From the NCBI RefSeq assembly GCF_032842945.2, contig NZ_CP146606.1, forward strand, positions 1,244,501-1,308,500: DNA of 64,000 bases, written 5' to 3'. Source of the DNA: Roseovarius sp. W115. Lineage in GTDB: Bacteria; Pseudomonadota; Alphaproteobacteria; Rhodobacterales; Rhodobacteraceae. Both the position numbers and the translations under genes were made by a program. Of this stretch, positions 28,208 through 38,025 are shown piece after piece. Under the pieces are notes generated by a model, which saw nothing but the letters and a program-made list of their open reading frames with translations, was not told where the DNA came from and ran no database searches. The number at the start of each line of letters is the position of its first letter. Within the stretch, counting starts at the first letter, position 1.

Positions 28208-29656
28208 TCAGCCGCGTGCGCCCTGCCCGCGGGCATAGACATCTTCGTAGCGCACAATGTCATCTTCACCCAAATAGCTGCCGGTCTGCACCTCGATCAT
28301 CGTCACCGGAACTTTGCCGGGATTTTCCAGCCGGTGTTTTTCACCAAGAGGCACGTAGACTGATTGGTTTTCCGCCACGAGCTTGACGTTTTCACCGATG
28401 GTGACCTGTGCCGTTCCTTCAACAACGATCCAGTGTTCGGCACGGTGGACATGGCTTTGTAGCGAGAGCCGCCCGCCGGGTTTCACCACGATGCGCTTCA
28501 CCTGAAACCGGCCAGCCAGAGCAAGCGTTTCGAAATAGCCCCAGGGTCGGTGATCGCGGGCAAATTCCTCGGCTTGCGACACACCCTTTGTCTTCAATTC
28601 TTTGACGACGCGGCCCACATCCTGCGCGCGATCCTTATCCGCCACCAGAACCGCATCCGGCATCGCCACAACCATGATGTTTTCCAACCCGATACCGACA
28701 AGCTCAAGCCCTTCACTTTCTGAACGCAGCAGCACGTCTTTACAGTCAATCGCCGTCGCAGGGCCACACAAGGCGACACCGTTCTCATCTTGATCGCTTT
28801 CGTCCAGCACGGCTTTCCAGCTGCCAAGATCAGACCAATGCGATGAATAAGGTACGACAGAGAGGTTCCCGGCCTTTTCCATCACTGCATAGTCCACCGA
28901 CAGGTCTTCGCATTTCTCCCACGGTTCGGCGGCAAGGCGTAGAAACCCAAGATCAGCTTCGGCATCTTCAATTGCTGCTTTCACCAACGCGAGCATGTCA
29001 GGCGCATGAGCTTCATAGGCGGCCAGAATGACCTTGGCGGAAAACAGGAATATCCCTGCGTTCCAAAGAAACGTTCCGCTTTTGACCATGCCTTCGGCGG
29101 TCGCAAGATCGGGCTTTTCCACAAACCGACGCAGGTCGATGGGATCACCGGATCCGTCCGGTTTGTTTTCAAGCTCCAGATAACCATAACCCGTCTCGGG
29201 ATAGCCCGGCGTGATGCCAAAGGTCACGATCTGACCGGCCTCTGCCGCAACACGCCCGGCCTCAACTGCTGCGCCGAACGCTTTGGCATCTGCAATGACG
29301 TGATCCGAGGGGACCACCAAAACAAGCGCATCTTCATCGTCCTGCATCGCATAAAGCGCCGCGGCCAGAACCGCAGGCGCGGTGTTCCGCGGCGCTGGCT
29401 CAATCAGAACAGCACCAGGATCAATGCCCACCGACATCAACTGCTCCGTCACGATGAATCGAAAATCGGAATTGGTCAGCACCAAAGGCGCATCCATTCC
29501 AGCGTCCTTCAAACGGCGTGCGCAAGCCTGAAAAAGGCTTTCGCCACCCACGATATCGGAAAACTGTTTTGGAAAGCTTTTACGCGACAGCGGCCAGAGA
29601 CGTGTGCCCGTCCCGCCGCAAAGTACTGCGGGTTTAATGCGACCCATGGACACCAT
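28208..29656 (-). CDS. manC: Mannose-1-phosphate guanylyltransferase / mannose-6-phosphate isomerase
   Basis: 482 residues from the ATG at 29656; the ATG at 29647 (MGRIKPAVLC) is an alternative with better family alignment but worse spacing. The nucleotidyltransferase domain starts with CGGTGTRLWPLSRKSFPKQF; FVEKPD and WNAGIFLF follow. The C-terminal cupin isomerase domain (about 370-480) has RPWGYFETL, KPGGRLSLQSHVHRAEHW and GEKHRLENPG. It makes GDP-mannose for surface polysaccharide. It diverges from rfbCBDA and marks one edge of the polysaccharide locus. Confidence 0.94.
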   Translation of the reverse strand: MVSMGRIKPAVLCGGTGTRLWPLSRKSFPKQFSDIVGGESLFQACARRLKDAGMDAPLVLTNSDFRFIVTEQLMSVGIDPGAVLIEPAPRNTAPAVLAAALYAMQDDEDALVLVVPSDHVIADAKAFGAAVEAGRVAAEAGQIVTFGITPGYPETGYGYLELENKPDGSGDPIDLRRFVEKPDLATAEGMVKSGTFLWNAGIFLFSAKVILAAYEAHAPDMLALVKAAIEDAEADLGFLRLAAEPWEKCEDLSVDYAVMEKAGNLSVVPYSSHWSDLGSWKAVLDESDQDENGVALCGPATAIDCKDVLLRSESEGLELVGIGLENIMVVAMPDAVLVADKDRAQDVGRVVKELKTKGVSQAEEFARDHRPWGYFETLALAGRFQVKRIVVKPGGRLSLQSHVHRAEHWIVVEGTAQVTIGENVKLVAENQSVYVPLGEKHRLENPGKVPVTMIEVQTGSYLGEDDIVRYEDVYARGQGARG

Positions 29657-29723
29657 AATCCTTCTACGTCTAACAATGCGCTCGGTATATCACGCTCCGA
29701 TTCCGTGACAACCACCACAGATT

Positions 29724-29752
29724 TTGACTATAAATTGCGTCATGACTATGAA
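29724..29752 (+). promoter_or_regulatory. Promoter of rfbCBDA
   Basis: TTGACT (29724-29729), 17-bp spacer, TATGAA (29747-29752): a near-consensus housekeeping promoter 58 bp before rfbC in the divergent gap with manC. Confidence 0.75.
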
Positions 29753-29809
29753 GATTTGCGCCTTACTTCAGGCAGTTTGTGGGCGTATTGCACCATTTAA
29801 GAGGTTTGA

Positions 29810-30373
29810 ATGTTAACAGTTACCGAAACCGCCTTAGCGGGCGTACTACTGCTAGAGCCGCGCCGGTTTGGTGATCACCGAGGGTTTTTTTGCGAAAGCT
29901 GGAATAAGTCGCGCATGGCCGAGCACGGAATTGATACCGAGTTTGTTCAGGACAACCACTCGCTTTCGAAAGAGGCAGGAACCGTACGAGGGCTACATTT
30001 TCAGTCGCCCCCTCACGCGCAGGCCAAGCTGGTGCGCTGCGGACGCGGTGCTCTTTTTGACGTGGCCGTGGATATTCGCAAGGGAAGCCCGACATACGGT
30101 AAATGGGTGGGCTACGAGCTGAGCTTCGAAAACGGCAAACAGCTTCTTATCCCCGAAGGTTTCCTGCATGGGTTTGCTGCCCTGACACCCGAAACCGAAA
30201 TCATTTACAAGTGCTCGGACTATTATGCGCCGGAATGTGATGGCGCCGTGCGGTTTGACGACCCTGATATCGGTATCGACTGGGGACTTGATAGAGACCC
30301 TATTCTATCCGAAAAAGATGCCGCTGCGCCCCTCTTGCGCGATTTTGACACGCCCTTTTCTTACGTGGACTGA
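29810..30373 (+). CDS. rfbC: dTDP-4-dehydrorhamnose 3,5-epimerase
   Basis: 187 residues with GAGG before the ATG. A double-stranded beta-helix enzyme: the catalytic histidine is in [19 protein letters not shown], and the tyrosine/aspartate region in [27 protein letters not shown]. Third step of dTDP-L-rhamnose synthesis. First gene of the rfbCBDA operon. Confidence 0.95.
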   Translation: MLTVTETALAGVLLLEPRRFGDHRGFFCESWNKSRMAEHGIDTEFVQDNHSLSKEAGTVRGLHFQSPPHAQAKLVRCGRGALFDVAVDIRKGSPTYGKWVGYELSFENGKQLLIPEGFLHGFAALTPETEIIYKCSDYYAPECDGAVRFDDPDIGIDWGLDRDPILSEKDAAAPLLRDFDTPFSYVD

Positions 30374-30378
30374 AGATC

Positions 30379-31428
30379 ATGAAAATCCTTGTCACCGGTG
30401 GCGCCGGTTTTATCGGATCAGCGGTTGTACGTCTTGCCGTGGCGCGTGGGCATGAGGTGGTCAACCTCGACGCGCTGACCTATGCCGCTTGCCTCGACAA
30501 TGTGGCCGATGCCGCTCTAAGCAACCTCTACAGTTTCGAGCATGCCGATATCCGTGACCGTGCCGCACTTGACCGTATTTTTTCGACCCACCAACCAGAT
30601 GCCGTGATGCACTTGGCCGCCGAAAGTCACGTGGACCGTTCCATTGACGGTCCACGTGATTTCATCGAAACCAACATCACCGGCACCTACAACATGTTAG
30701 AGGCCGCGCGCGCATATTGGGTGCAAGCGGGTAAACCCGATACCTTCCGGTTTCATCATATTTCGACAGACGAAGTATATGGCTCATTGCCAGATAACCC
30801 ATCCGCGCAGTTCACGGAATCCACACCCTATGACCCGCGCAGCCCCTATTCCGCGTCCAAGGCCGCGTCCGACCATCTGGTCCGTGCCTGGCAGGAAACC
30901 TATGGTCTGCCGGTTGTTCTGACCAACTGCTCAAACAACTACGGCCCCTACCACTTCCCGGAAAAGCTGATCCCGGTCACGATCCTTAATGCGCTTGGCG
31001 GTAAGCCGCTCCCGATCTATGGCGATGGCTCAAACATCCGGGACTGGCTCTATGTTGAAGACCACGCTGATGCGCTTTTGTTGGTGCTGGAGAAAGGTAA
31101 ACTTGGTCGGTCCTATAACATCGGCGGAGAGAACGAGCGCACCAACCTGGAATTGGTTAAAACGCTCTGCAGTATCCTTGATGACTTGCGCCCGCGCAGC
31201 GATGGCAAACTCTACGCAGACCAGATTGAATTCGTGACCGACCGGCCGGGGCACGATGCCCGCTATGCCATCGACCCTAGCCGCATCCGTGACGAGCTGG
31301 GTTGGCGGCCTTCTGTGACGGTCGAGGAAGGCCTTAGAAAAACTGTGAAATGGTATCTCGACAACGAAGCCTGGTGGCAGGCTCTCCTCAACCGTGATGG
31401 CGTTGGAAAACGACTCGGCACCGGCTGA
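30379..31428 (+). CDS. rfbB: dTDP-glucose 4,6-dehydratase
   Basis: 349 residues. An extended SDR enzyme: NAD motif [13 protein letters not shown], substrate motif [15 protein letters not shown], and the catalytic YSASK in [14 protein letters not shown]. It turns dTDP-glucose into dTDP-4-keto-6-deoxyglucose. It starts 5 bp after rfbC. Full length. Confidence 0.96.
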   Translation: MKILVTGGAGFIGSAVVRLAVARGHEVVNLDALTYAACLDNVADAALSNLYSFEHADIRDRAALDRIFSTHQPDAVMHLAAESHVDRSIDGPRDFIETNITGTYNMLEAARAYWVQAGKPDTFRFHHISTDEVYGSLPDNPSAQFTESTPYDPRSPYSASKAASDHLVRAWQETYGLPVVLTNCSNNYGPYHFPEKLIPVTILNALGGKPLPIYGDGSNIRDWLYVEDHADALLLVLEKGKLGRSYNIGGENERTNLELVKTLCSILDDLRPRSDGKLYADQIEFVTDRPGHDARYAIDPSRIRDELGWRPSVTVEEGLRKTVKWYLDNEAWWQALLNRDGVGKRLGTG

Positions 31429-31449
31429 ATCAATAAGGACCAAACAGAA

Positions 31450-32301
31450 ATGACCCTTCTCGTTTTCGGCAAAACCGGACAGGTCTCAACCGAACTGGGG
31501 CAGCTGTCGGAAGCCATCTGCCTTGGCAGGGCAGAGGCTGATCTGAGTGACCCCGCAGCCTGCGCTAAGGCCATCAAAGCGGCCAACCCACGCGTCGTAA
31601 TCAATGCCGCGGCTTACACCGCGGTGGACCGGGCCGAAGAGGAAGAAGACCTCGCCACGATTATCAATGGCGACACGCCTGGTGCAATGGCAGCGGCCTG
31701 CGCCGAATTGGGTGTTCCTTTCGTGCATATCTCAACCGACTACGTGTTCGACGGTCAGGGCGAGGCACCTTTTTTGCCACATGCCGAAACCAACCCATTG
31801 GGCGCTTATGGGCGCAGCAAACTCAAAGGTGAGGCGCTTGTCCGCGCAAGCGGAGCAACTCACGCCATCTTGCGCACGTCCTGGGTCTTCTCAGCGCACG
31901 GCAACAATTTCGTCAAAACCATGCTGCGTGTCTCCGAGACGCGGAATGAGCTAAAGGTCGTTGATGACCAGATCGGCGGACCGACCTCTGCACGGTCAAT
32001 TGCAAGGGCCTGTTTGAGCTTTGCAGATCAGCTTGGCAAAGCGCCTGACAAGTCCGGCACCTACCATTTCTCCGGTGCACCCGACATAAGCTGGCATGGT
32101 TTCGCCACCGAAATATTTTCTCAAGTCGGCAAGCCAATGACCATCCATGCCATCTCGACCTCGGAATATCCAACACCAGCTGCACGACCTGGTAACTCCC
32201 GTATGGACTGCAACAGCACGCAGCAGAATTTCGGAATCGCTCAGCCCGAATGGCAAGCCGACCTTGCCGAGGTGCTGGAAGAATTGGACGCTTTAGGCTA
32301 A
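31450..32301 (+). CDS. rfbD: dTDP-4-dehydrorhamnose reductase
   Basis: 283 residues. The SDR N-terminus is VFGKTGQVSTELGQL, with NAAAYTAVDRAEEE, HISTDYVFDG and the catalytic YGRSKLKGE. It reduces the keto sugar to dTDP-L-rhamnose. Third gene in rfbCBDA. Confidence 0.95.
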   Translation: MTLLVFGKTGQVSTELGQLSEAICLGRAEADLSDPAACAKAIKAANPRVVINAAAYTAVDRAEEEEDLATIINGDTPGAMAAACAELGVPFVHISTDYVFDGQGEAPFLPHAETNPLGAYGRSKLKGEALVRASGATHAILRTSWVFSAHGNNFVKTMLRVSETRNELKVVDDQIGGPTSARSIARACLSFADQLGKAPDKSGTYHFSGAPDISWHGFATEIFSQVGKPMTIHAISTSEYPTPAARPGNSRMDCNSTQQNFGIAQPEWQADLAEVLEELDALG

Positions 32302-32332
32302 GCAATCGCCGGGGGCGGCAAAGGAACAGGCA

Positions 32333-33211
32333 ATGACAACTCGCAAGGGCATTATCCTCGCCGGCGGATCCGGAACCCGGCTCTATCCGATCACTATTGG
32401 TGTGTCGAAACAGATCCTGCCAATCTATGACAAACCGATGATCTACTATCCGCTGAGCGTTCTAATGCTCGCCGGGATCCGCGACATCGCGGTGATCACC
32501 ACGCCGCAGGATCAGGACCAGTTCAAGCGCACGCTTGATGATGGCAGCCAATGGGGTCTGAACCTGACTTATATCGAACAGCCTTCACCAGACGGTCTGG
32601 CACAAGCCTACTTACTGGCTGATGATTTCCTAGGTGGTGCCCCTTCAGCAATGGTTCTGGGGGACAACATCTTCTTTGGACACGGGCTGACCAAGCTCTT
32701 GCAGGAAGCCGACCAAGTCACAAAAGGTGGCACGGTCTTTGGCTATAATGTAGCTGATCCAGAGCGCTATGGTGTGGTGGGATTTGATGCTGATGGCCAT
32801 GTCACGCAAATCATCGAAAAACCCACTAAGCCACCGTCGAACTATGCGGTTACAGGGCTCTATTTCCTTGATGGCAATGCACCAGAGCGCGCACGCAAGG
32901 TCAAACCATCAGACCGCGGCGAGCTGGAAATTACCACGCTATTGGAAAGCTATCTGCAAGACGGGCTACTGGATGTGAAACGCATGGGGCGTGGTTATGC
33001 CTGGCTCGATACAGGCACGCATGGATCTCTTCTTGACGCGGGAAATTTCGTAAGAACCCTGGAAGAGCGACAGGGGTTGCAAACCGGCTCTCCCGACGAA
33101 ATCGCCTTTGAACAAGGTTGGATCAGCGCTTCTGAACTGCGCGACCGGGCGGAGAAATTCCAAAAAAATGATTATGGTCAGTATCTTCTGGGACGCCTCG
33201 GTGAGAGCTAG
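32333..33211 (+). CDS. rfbA: Glucose-1-phosphate thymidylyltransferase
   Basis: 292 residues. Nucleotidyltransferase with GIILAGGSGTRLYPITIGVS and KQILPIYDKPMIYYPLS at the N-terminus, VLGDNIFFGHG and IIEKPTKPPSNYAVTGLYF further on. It makes dTDP-glucose, the entry to the rhamnose pathway; last in the operon. Its TAG stop lies in a palindrome shared with the convergent DUF2793 gene. Confidence 0.96.
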   Translation: MTTRKGIILAGGSGTRLYPITIGVSKQILPIYDKPMIYYPLSVLMLAGIRDIAVITTPQDQDQFKRTLDDGSQWGLNLTYIEQPSPDGLAQAYLLADDFLGGAPSAMVLGDNIFFGHGLTKLLQEADQVTKGGTVFGYNVADPERYGVVGFDADGHVTQIIEKPTKPPSNYAVTGLYFLDGNAPERARKVKPSDRGELEITTLLESYLQDGLLDVKRMGRGYAWLDTGTHGSLLDAGNFVRTLEERQGLQTGSPDEIAFEQGWISASELRDRAEKFQKNDYGQYLLGRLGES

Positions 33212-33221
33212 ACATGTCTAG
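33208..33221. repeat. 14-bp palindrome containing both stop codons of converging genes
   Basis: CTAGACATGTCTAG is perfectly symmetrical. TAG at 33209-33211 ends rfbA, and the TAG of the DUF2793 gene reads at 33220-33218 on the other strand. No loop or U-tract, so not a normal terminator. Confidence 0.5.
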
Positions 33222-34327
33222 AACCAACGCCCAATCGCGAGAACTCGCAGATCGACGCTCTCGCCGCTGCCAAAGCTGGCTCCGGCCAATGTGTTAACGT
33301 TGAGTGTGACATTCGTTGAGCCGAGACCCGAAACGGTCAACCCGGTCACCCCTGCCACCGTGACGGAAGGCGCGGTCAAGGCAAGGCTGTCGCTATCAAG
33401 CGTACCCTGCACATTCGGCATACTGCCGCTGGCAAAGATCATTGGATAGCTCCACGCGGCCGAACACAGCCCGGCGCTGATATAGGCGAGAGTGGCGTTG
33501 AATTGGCACATCTGCGTGCCATCCGCGAACCGGATGTAATCGCCATTGGCCGTGCTGCCGCGTTCGATCACGGCACCGGTGGGAATGCCTGCATTTTCAG
33601 AAACCACACCAAGGACGTTGCCCGGACCATACCCGTAGTCAGTGCGCATCAAGCGTCCGGGGGTTACATCAGCCGGGCCGCTCTGAACAGCCTCACCACT
33701 GGCAAACCCAGAGGCGGGATCAAAGCTAAGCGCGGTGTTCCAAACCGCACCATCAGCGCTCACCTTGATCGCAAATGCATCGTCTCCCGCGGTTCCCATT
33801 TCGGCGCGCCCGGACCAACCGGTTTGGAACAAAAGGCTGGCGGTGTCGGTCGCTACGGATTTGTTGATTTTGAGCTGGTGCCCCGCCCCTGCATGGCTGA
33901 GCAAACTGGCTTCGGCGGCGACAGCCAAACGGTTGGTACTATCTGAATTCGTACCAATCCCAACACCGCTGAGATTTTGCAGTGAGGTGGCCTCCCCTGC
34001 CCAAGCGGTGCCGTCCCAAATGACGGTTTGCAAGTCGCTCAGAACATAGACCCTCCAGCCGGGACGCGCTGTCAGAAACTGCCAGGCTGTGCCGTCGAAA
34101 TAGGCCAAGGCATGATCCTGGCCTGACCAGGTTCCAACCGCAGCACTTGGTACGATATGGCATTCTCCGGCAACGGGATCGGCAGGCGGAGATGTGCTAT
34201 CGCGGGTGAGCACGACGGCCTGCACCAGGGCATCAAGCCGCATCAGCGCTTCGTTATGGGTGACGTGTTTTTGAGCCTGGGATGGTTGGATCAGCGGCAG
34301 AGACAAAGCCGGAGTTTGTTCGGACAT
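33218..34327 (-). CDS. DUF2793 domain protein
   Basis: 369 residues from the ATG at 34327 (AGGTG upstream); the frame extends 41 codons further without a ribosome site. The N-terminal part has LIQPSQAQKHVTHNEALMRLDALVQ, the signature of DUF2793, a domain of unknown function common in Rhodobacteraceae and also in phage-tail-like proteins. The region after about residue 120 is Gly/Ser/Ala-rich with beta-strand character, like a fibre. It follows the RTX gene on the same strand (91-bp gap), so the two may be co-expressed. Function not known; a surface or tail-fibre role is inferred only. Confidence 0.75.
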   Translation of the reverse strand: MSEQTPALSLPLIQPSQAQKHVTHNEALMRLDALVQAVVLTRDSTSPPADPVAGECHIVPSAAVGTWSGQDHALAYFDGTAWQFLTARPGWRVYVLSDLQTVIWDGTAWAGEATSLQNLSGVGIGTNSDSTNRLAVAAEASLLSHAGAGHQLKINKSVATDTASLLFQTGWSGRAEMGTAGDDAFAIKVSADGAVWNTALSFDPASGFASGEAVQSGPADVTPGRLMRTDYGYGPGNVLGVVSENAGIPTGAVIERGSTANGDYIRFADGTQMCQFNATLAYISAGLCSAAWSYPMIFASGSMPNVQGTLDSDSLALTAPSVTVAGVTGLTVSGLGSTNVTLNVNTLAGASFGSGESVDLRVLAIGRWF

Positions 34328-34418
34328 GGCGCACCTGTGAGGACAAGATGGGCAAAGGCTGATGCTAGAGATTAAAAAAGTCGTAAGCTTTGCGTGCGTT
34401 GCTTTGTTGTCAAACTTT

Positions 34419-36947
34419 CTAAAATGAAAACAAATAGTTAGATAGCTCATCCATATCAGAATAGTTGAGCAGTGTCAGGCGATCGCCATCTCCGAAGTCG
34501 AGAAAAAGGGAACCATTTCCCACTGTTGCATAGTTTGTGACGATCTCCTGCGCGGTCAAACCATCCACCGCCGGTACAAATGCGCGCTCAATCGCGATCT
34601 TATCAGCGTGGGCAAGATTGAAGTCTTCGACGACGTCTGCTCCGCCATTGAACACAAAGGTATCGCTGTGCGTTCCTCCACGCATCACGTCATTGCCTGC
34701 CCCACCGTCAAGCCTGTCTGAATGTGCCCCTCCGTTCAGATAATCGTCTCCCGCCCGACCATAGAGCCGGTCCGCACCTTCGCGCCCGAAAAGCCGGTTA
34801 ACCCCGGCATCGCCAAACAGGTCATCGCCAAAGACCGACCCGGCCAGATCTTCGATGTCGACAAATATGTCTCCTGTGGCTTCACCTGTGTTCACAGACG
34901 GATTCATCAGATCAACTGTAACTGCGGTGAGGCTTTCTGAGTATTGCGCCCGATCTCGGTTTGGCCCACCATCCAACACATCGCCATCCACCCCGCCGAA
35001 AAGAACATCATCGCCGATACCCCCCATAAGCGTGTCCTCCCCGCGCCGGCCATAAAGATAGTCAACATTCCGCATCCCTTGCAGAAGATTGTCATCCAAA
35101 GTGCCACGCAAGTTGTCTTGTCCTTGACTGCCAATAACGTTCTCGATGCTGACGTAACTGTCCCCGGCTGCAATATTTGTGTTTACCGAAGCAAACATCA
35201 GATCCACGCGTAACGACCCCAACGAGCCTGTGTAATCTGCGGTGTCTATCCCATCACCACCGTTCAAGATATCTGCACCCGCGCCTCCATTGAGGGTATC
35301 ATTCCCGCCGCCACCTGAAAGGATGTCTGCTCCTCCAAGGCCGGATAGTGCATCGCCAGCAAGGTTGCCGTTGTAGACATCATCCCCCTCCGTGCCCTGC
35401 CAGATTTCAGACTCAACCCAAAGCCCGACATCAACATGCCCCAAACCAAGCAAATCAGTATCGCTCAGCATGTCCTCGGTGATCGTCGTGAAGGCGGAAG
35501 AGATGACATCCAGACGTTCGTCGCCAAAGGTGATCCGGATACCATTGCTGAGCTCCTGAAACTGAAGAGACGACTTTGAGTAAATGCGCCCCCAGCTGGT
35601 AAGATCGATCCGATCGAGCCCCACTTCGAAACCATTTATTCGATCCCGGACGCCGTCGGCACTCAGGATAAAAATATCCTCTCCCGCACCTCCTGTAAGG
35701 GTATCAAATCCACCGCCATCATAAAGGATATCGCGGCCGATACTGCCATTGAGGTGATCCGCGCTGTCAGACCCGACCAGAATGTCGTTCTGAGATGAAC
35801 CTGTAAGGGTGCCGCCAGTTGATGGAGCGTGGGACACCAAACCGGGATCAACATTCACCGTCCAGGCATCAATCGCACTGGCCGCTTCGGATGTGGTGTA
35901 GAGGTGCAGGATTCCATCTTCATAAAGCGCTGTCAGGGATGTCAGGTCATCAATTGGCGCATCTTGAGTGCCCTCTCGACTTTCGAGATGGACCAACCGA
36001 CCACCTGGCAAAAGGGTAAAGAGGCTGACGCCGTCATCCTGTCCGCTTGCGAGGACAAAGACCTGCGTTCCGGCGCTTACGATCTCAAGCTCGCTAGTCC
36101 CAGCAAAGCGACTGTTGAGATCGTCAATCACCTGATCGCGCGCCTCGATCATCCCCGTGGCCGAGATGTTCAATACTGATATCGAGCTCGTCCCTGAAGC
36201 CGCGACAATGGCGTATGTCTCACCTTGGAATTCTATGACTTCAATCGCCGAAGGCGCTGCCACGCCAAAGCCATTCTGCGACCCGATTGTGTCGCGAAGA
36301 ACGAGGCCGTTCAGAGAGTCTTTTGCATAGCTGTTGATCGTGCTGCTGGCACTCGAAACGGACAGTATGAACAGGTTGCTGCCAATCTGCGCTTGCGCCA
36401 ACAGAAGATTGTCGAACCCTGATGGGCTTTGGGCTGTCGGGAGATTTTGCCACAAGGTGATACCAGCGCCTGTGCGTTGCCAAATGTCAATTTCACCTCG
36501 CTCCCGCGTCGTTGTGTAAATCAGGTCTTGGGGTCCGGAGATATCGTGAACCAGAGACAGAATGGCACCTTGCCCGAGGCCACCGTTGAGTACCGGATCA
36601 AGTCCGCCGCTTTGATTTACTGTATACGCTGTGAACCCTTGATCATTTGAACCAAATGACCAAAGCACGTCCTGCCCATCAAGCGACCCGCTTTGAAGCG
36701 CGCGTTGTGTAGACAAACCCGGCCCACCGGCAACATCCGTGGTTTGCATTTGTGACGTTGTATCCGAGACTTGCCAGCTGAAAATTTCGTCCGCATCCGC
36801 AGAGGACGCACTCAGCCATTGCTGGCCGTTGTGCAGAATGATCTGCGCATCCGAGAAACCCGCCACGGCCTGATCGGATGACGGGAACACCCGCCGCTCA
36901 TGATTGATGTACAAAACCGAAACCTCACCCGAACCATATGCATCCAA
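34419..36947 (-). CDS. RTX-type calcium-binding surface protein with N-terminal propeller-like region
   Basis: 842 residues, probably from a TTG at 36947 (no in-frame ATG nearby; weak GAAG upstream). The first 380 or so residues contain repeated beta-propeller-like blades. From about residue 385 there are blocks of RTX nonapeptides (LSGGGGNDTLNGGAGADILNGG and similar), which fold into calcium-loaded beta rolls after type I secretion. The C-terminus ends in a hydrophobic NYLFSF, in keeping with a type I signal. Two copies of a roughly 95-residue module (around DLMFASVNT and DLMNPSVNT) are present. No catalytic domain is recognised. Position among capsule genes suggests a matrix or surface role. 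Confidence 0.85.
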   Translation of the reverse strand: MDAYGSGEVSVLYINHERRVFPSSDQAVAGFSDAQIILHNGQQWLSASSADADEIFSWQVSDTTSQMQTTDVAGGPGLSTQRALQSGSLDGQDVLWSFGSNDQGFTAYTVNQSGGLDPVLNGGLGQGAILSLVHDISGPQDLIYTTTRERGEIDIWQRTGAGITLWQNLPTAQSPSGFDNLLLAQAQIGSNLFILSVSSASSTINSYAKDSLNGLVLRDTIGSQNGFGVAAPSAIEVIEFQGETYAIVAASGTSSISVLNISATGMIEARDQVIDDLNSRFAGTSELEIVSAGTQVFVLASGQDDGVSLFTLLPGGRLVHLESREGTQDAPIDDLTSLTALYEDGILHLYTTSEAASAIDAWTVNVDPGLVSHAPSTGGTLTGSSQNDILVGSDSADHLNGSIGRDILYDGGGFDTLTGGAGEDIFILSADGVRDRINGFEVGLDRIDLTSWGRIYSKSSLQFQELSNGIRITFGDERLDVISSAFTTITEDMLSDTDLLGLGHVDVGLWVESEIWQGTEGDDVYNGNLAGDALSGLGGADILSGGGGNDTLNGGAGADILNGGDGIDTADYTGSLGSLRVDLMFASVNTNIAAGDSYVSIENVIGSQGQDNLRGTLDDNLLQGMRNVDYLYGRRGEDTLMGGIGDDVLFGGVDGDVLDGGPNRDRAQYSESLTAVTVDLMNPSVNTGEATGDIFVDIEDLAGSVFGDDLFGDAGVNRLFGREGADRLYGRAGDDYLNGGAHSDRLDGGAGNDVMRGGTHSDTFVFNGGADVVEDFNLAHADKIAIERAFVPAVDGLTAQEIVTNYATVGNGSLFLDFGDGDRLTLLNYSDMDELSNYLFSF

Positions 36948-37082
36948 CAGAATGCTTCAAAAGCTGTGCATTTAAGCGCTCGGATCACGGCGGATTCTTG
37001 ACGAATAGAGCGAATTTTAATTTGGCTTTGGCAATGTTGGCCGTGGGTTTTCGTTAGAAAAATCAATTCTTGAGGCCATAAT

Positions 37083-38015
37083 TTGTCGCGATCTAATCCA
37101 CATATCACAATTGCGCTTTGCACGTACAATGGTGCGGCATATCTCCAAGAACAGCTGCAGTCATTCTTGAACCAAACTCACAAGAATTGGTCCCTCTGGA
37201 TCAGTGATGATGGCTCAACCGACGACACCTGGAAAATTCTGCAAGAGTTTCAAGCTCGGCATGGCTGTGCACACGACATCCGCCTGCTGCACGGACCCGG
37301 AAATGGAGTATGCCAGAATTTTCTGTCGCTTTTGTGCCACCCTGATTTTCCGGATAGCTATGTGGCATTTGCTGATCAGGATGACATTTGGCTTAAGGGT
37401 AAGCTTAGTCGTGCTCTGAGAGTCATGCGTGATGATCAGCAAGAGCCCGTTCTTTATGGTGCGCAGAGCTTTCATGTCTCACAGGATCTGCAGCCGCTTG
37501 GAAGGTCCAAGATGCCAAAACAAAAACCATCCTTCGAAAACGCCATCGTGCAAAATGTGATGAGCGGTCACAGCATGGTCTTATCTCCGGGTGCGCGGCG
37601 TCTTCTGCGCAGTTTTGGATGCCCGCGTGAAGTGCCGTTCCATGACTGGTGGATCTACCAAGTTGTGAGTGCTGCTGGTGGCCGCGTGGTGTTGGATACA
37701 CGCCCGGTTCTCCTCTACCGTCAGCATGAAACGAACGTGCTAGGTGCCTCTCGGGGTCTGGCAGCTTTTGTCATGCGTCTGAAGGCTATCGGGACGCAGA
37801 CCTATAAAGCCTGGGTTTCCAAGAATTTGGACGCCCTTTGGCACTGTCGTTGCCATCTTACGCACGATGCTCGGGAGAAAATCAGACAATACAGAGAGGC
37901 GCATGTATCGCGCGGCGCAGGCCGTGCCGCCTTGCTGCGAGGATTGGGCATTAAACGCCAGGCAGCGCTTGGGACGGCCGGGCTTTACCTGGCGGGTGCC
38001 ATGGGTTGGGTGTGA
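37083..38015 (+). CDS. Family 2 glycosyltransferase
   Basis: 310 residues from a TTG at 37083 with GAGG 7 bases upstream. GT-A fold: ITIALCTYNGAAYLQEQL, WISDDGSTDDTW, and VAFADQDDIW (DxD-like metal site). It resembles rhamnosyl/galactosyl transferases acting on surface polysaccharides. Converges with kpsT (11 bp apart). Donor sugar not known; dTDP-rhamnose made nearby is a candidate. Confidence 0.88.
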   Translation: MSRSNPHITIALCTYNGAAYLQEQLQSFLNQTHKNWSLWISDDGSTDDTWKILQEFQARHGCAHDIRLLHGPGNGVCQNFLSLLCHPDFPDSYVAFADQDDIWLKGKLSRALRVMRDDQQEPVLYGAQSFHVSQDLQPLGRSKMPKQKPSFENAIVQNVMSGHSMVLSPGARRLLRSFGCPREVPFHDWWIYQVVSAAGGRVVLDTRPVLLYRQHETNVLGASRGLAAFVMRLKAIGTQTYKAWVSKNLDALWHCRCHLTHDAREKIRQYREAHVSRGAGRAALLRGLGIKRQAALGTAGLYLAGAMGWV

Positions 38016-38025
38016 CAGCTATGTT

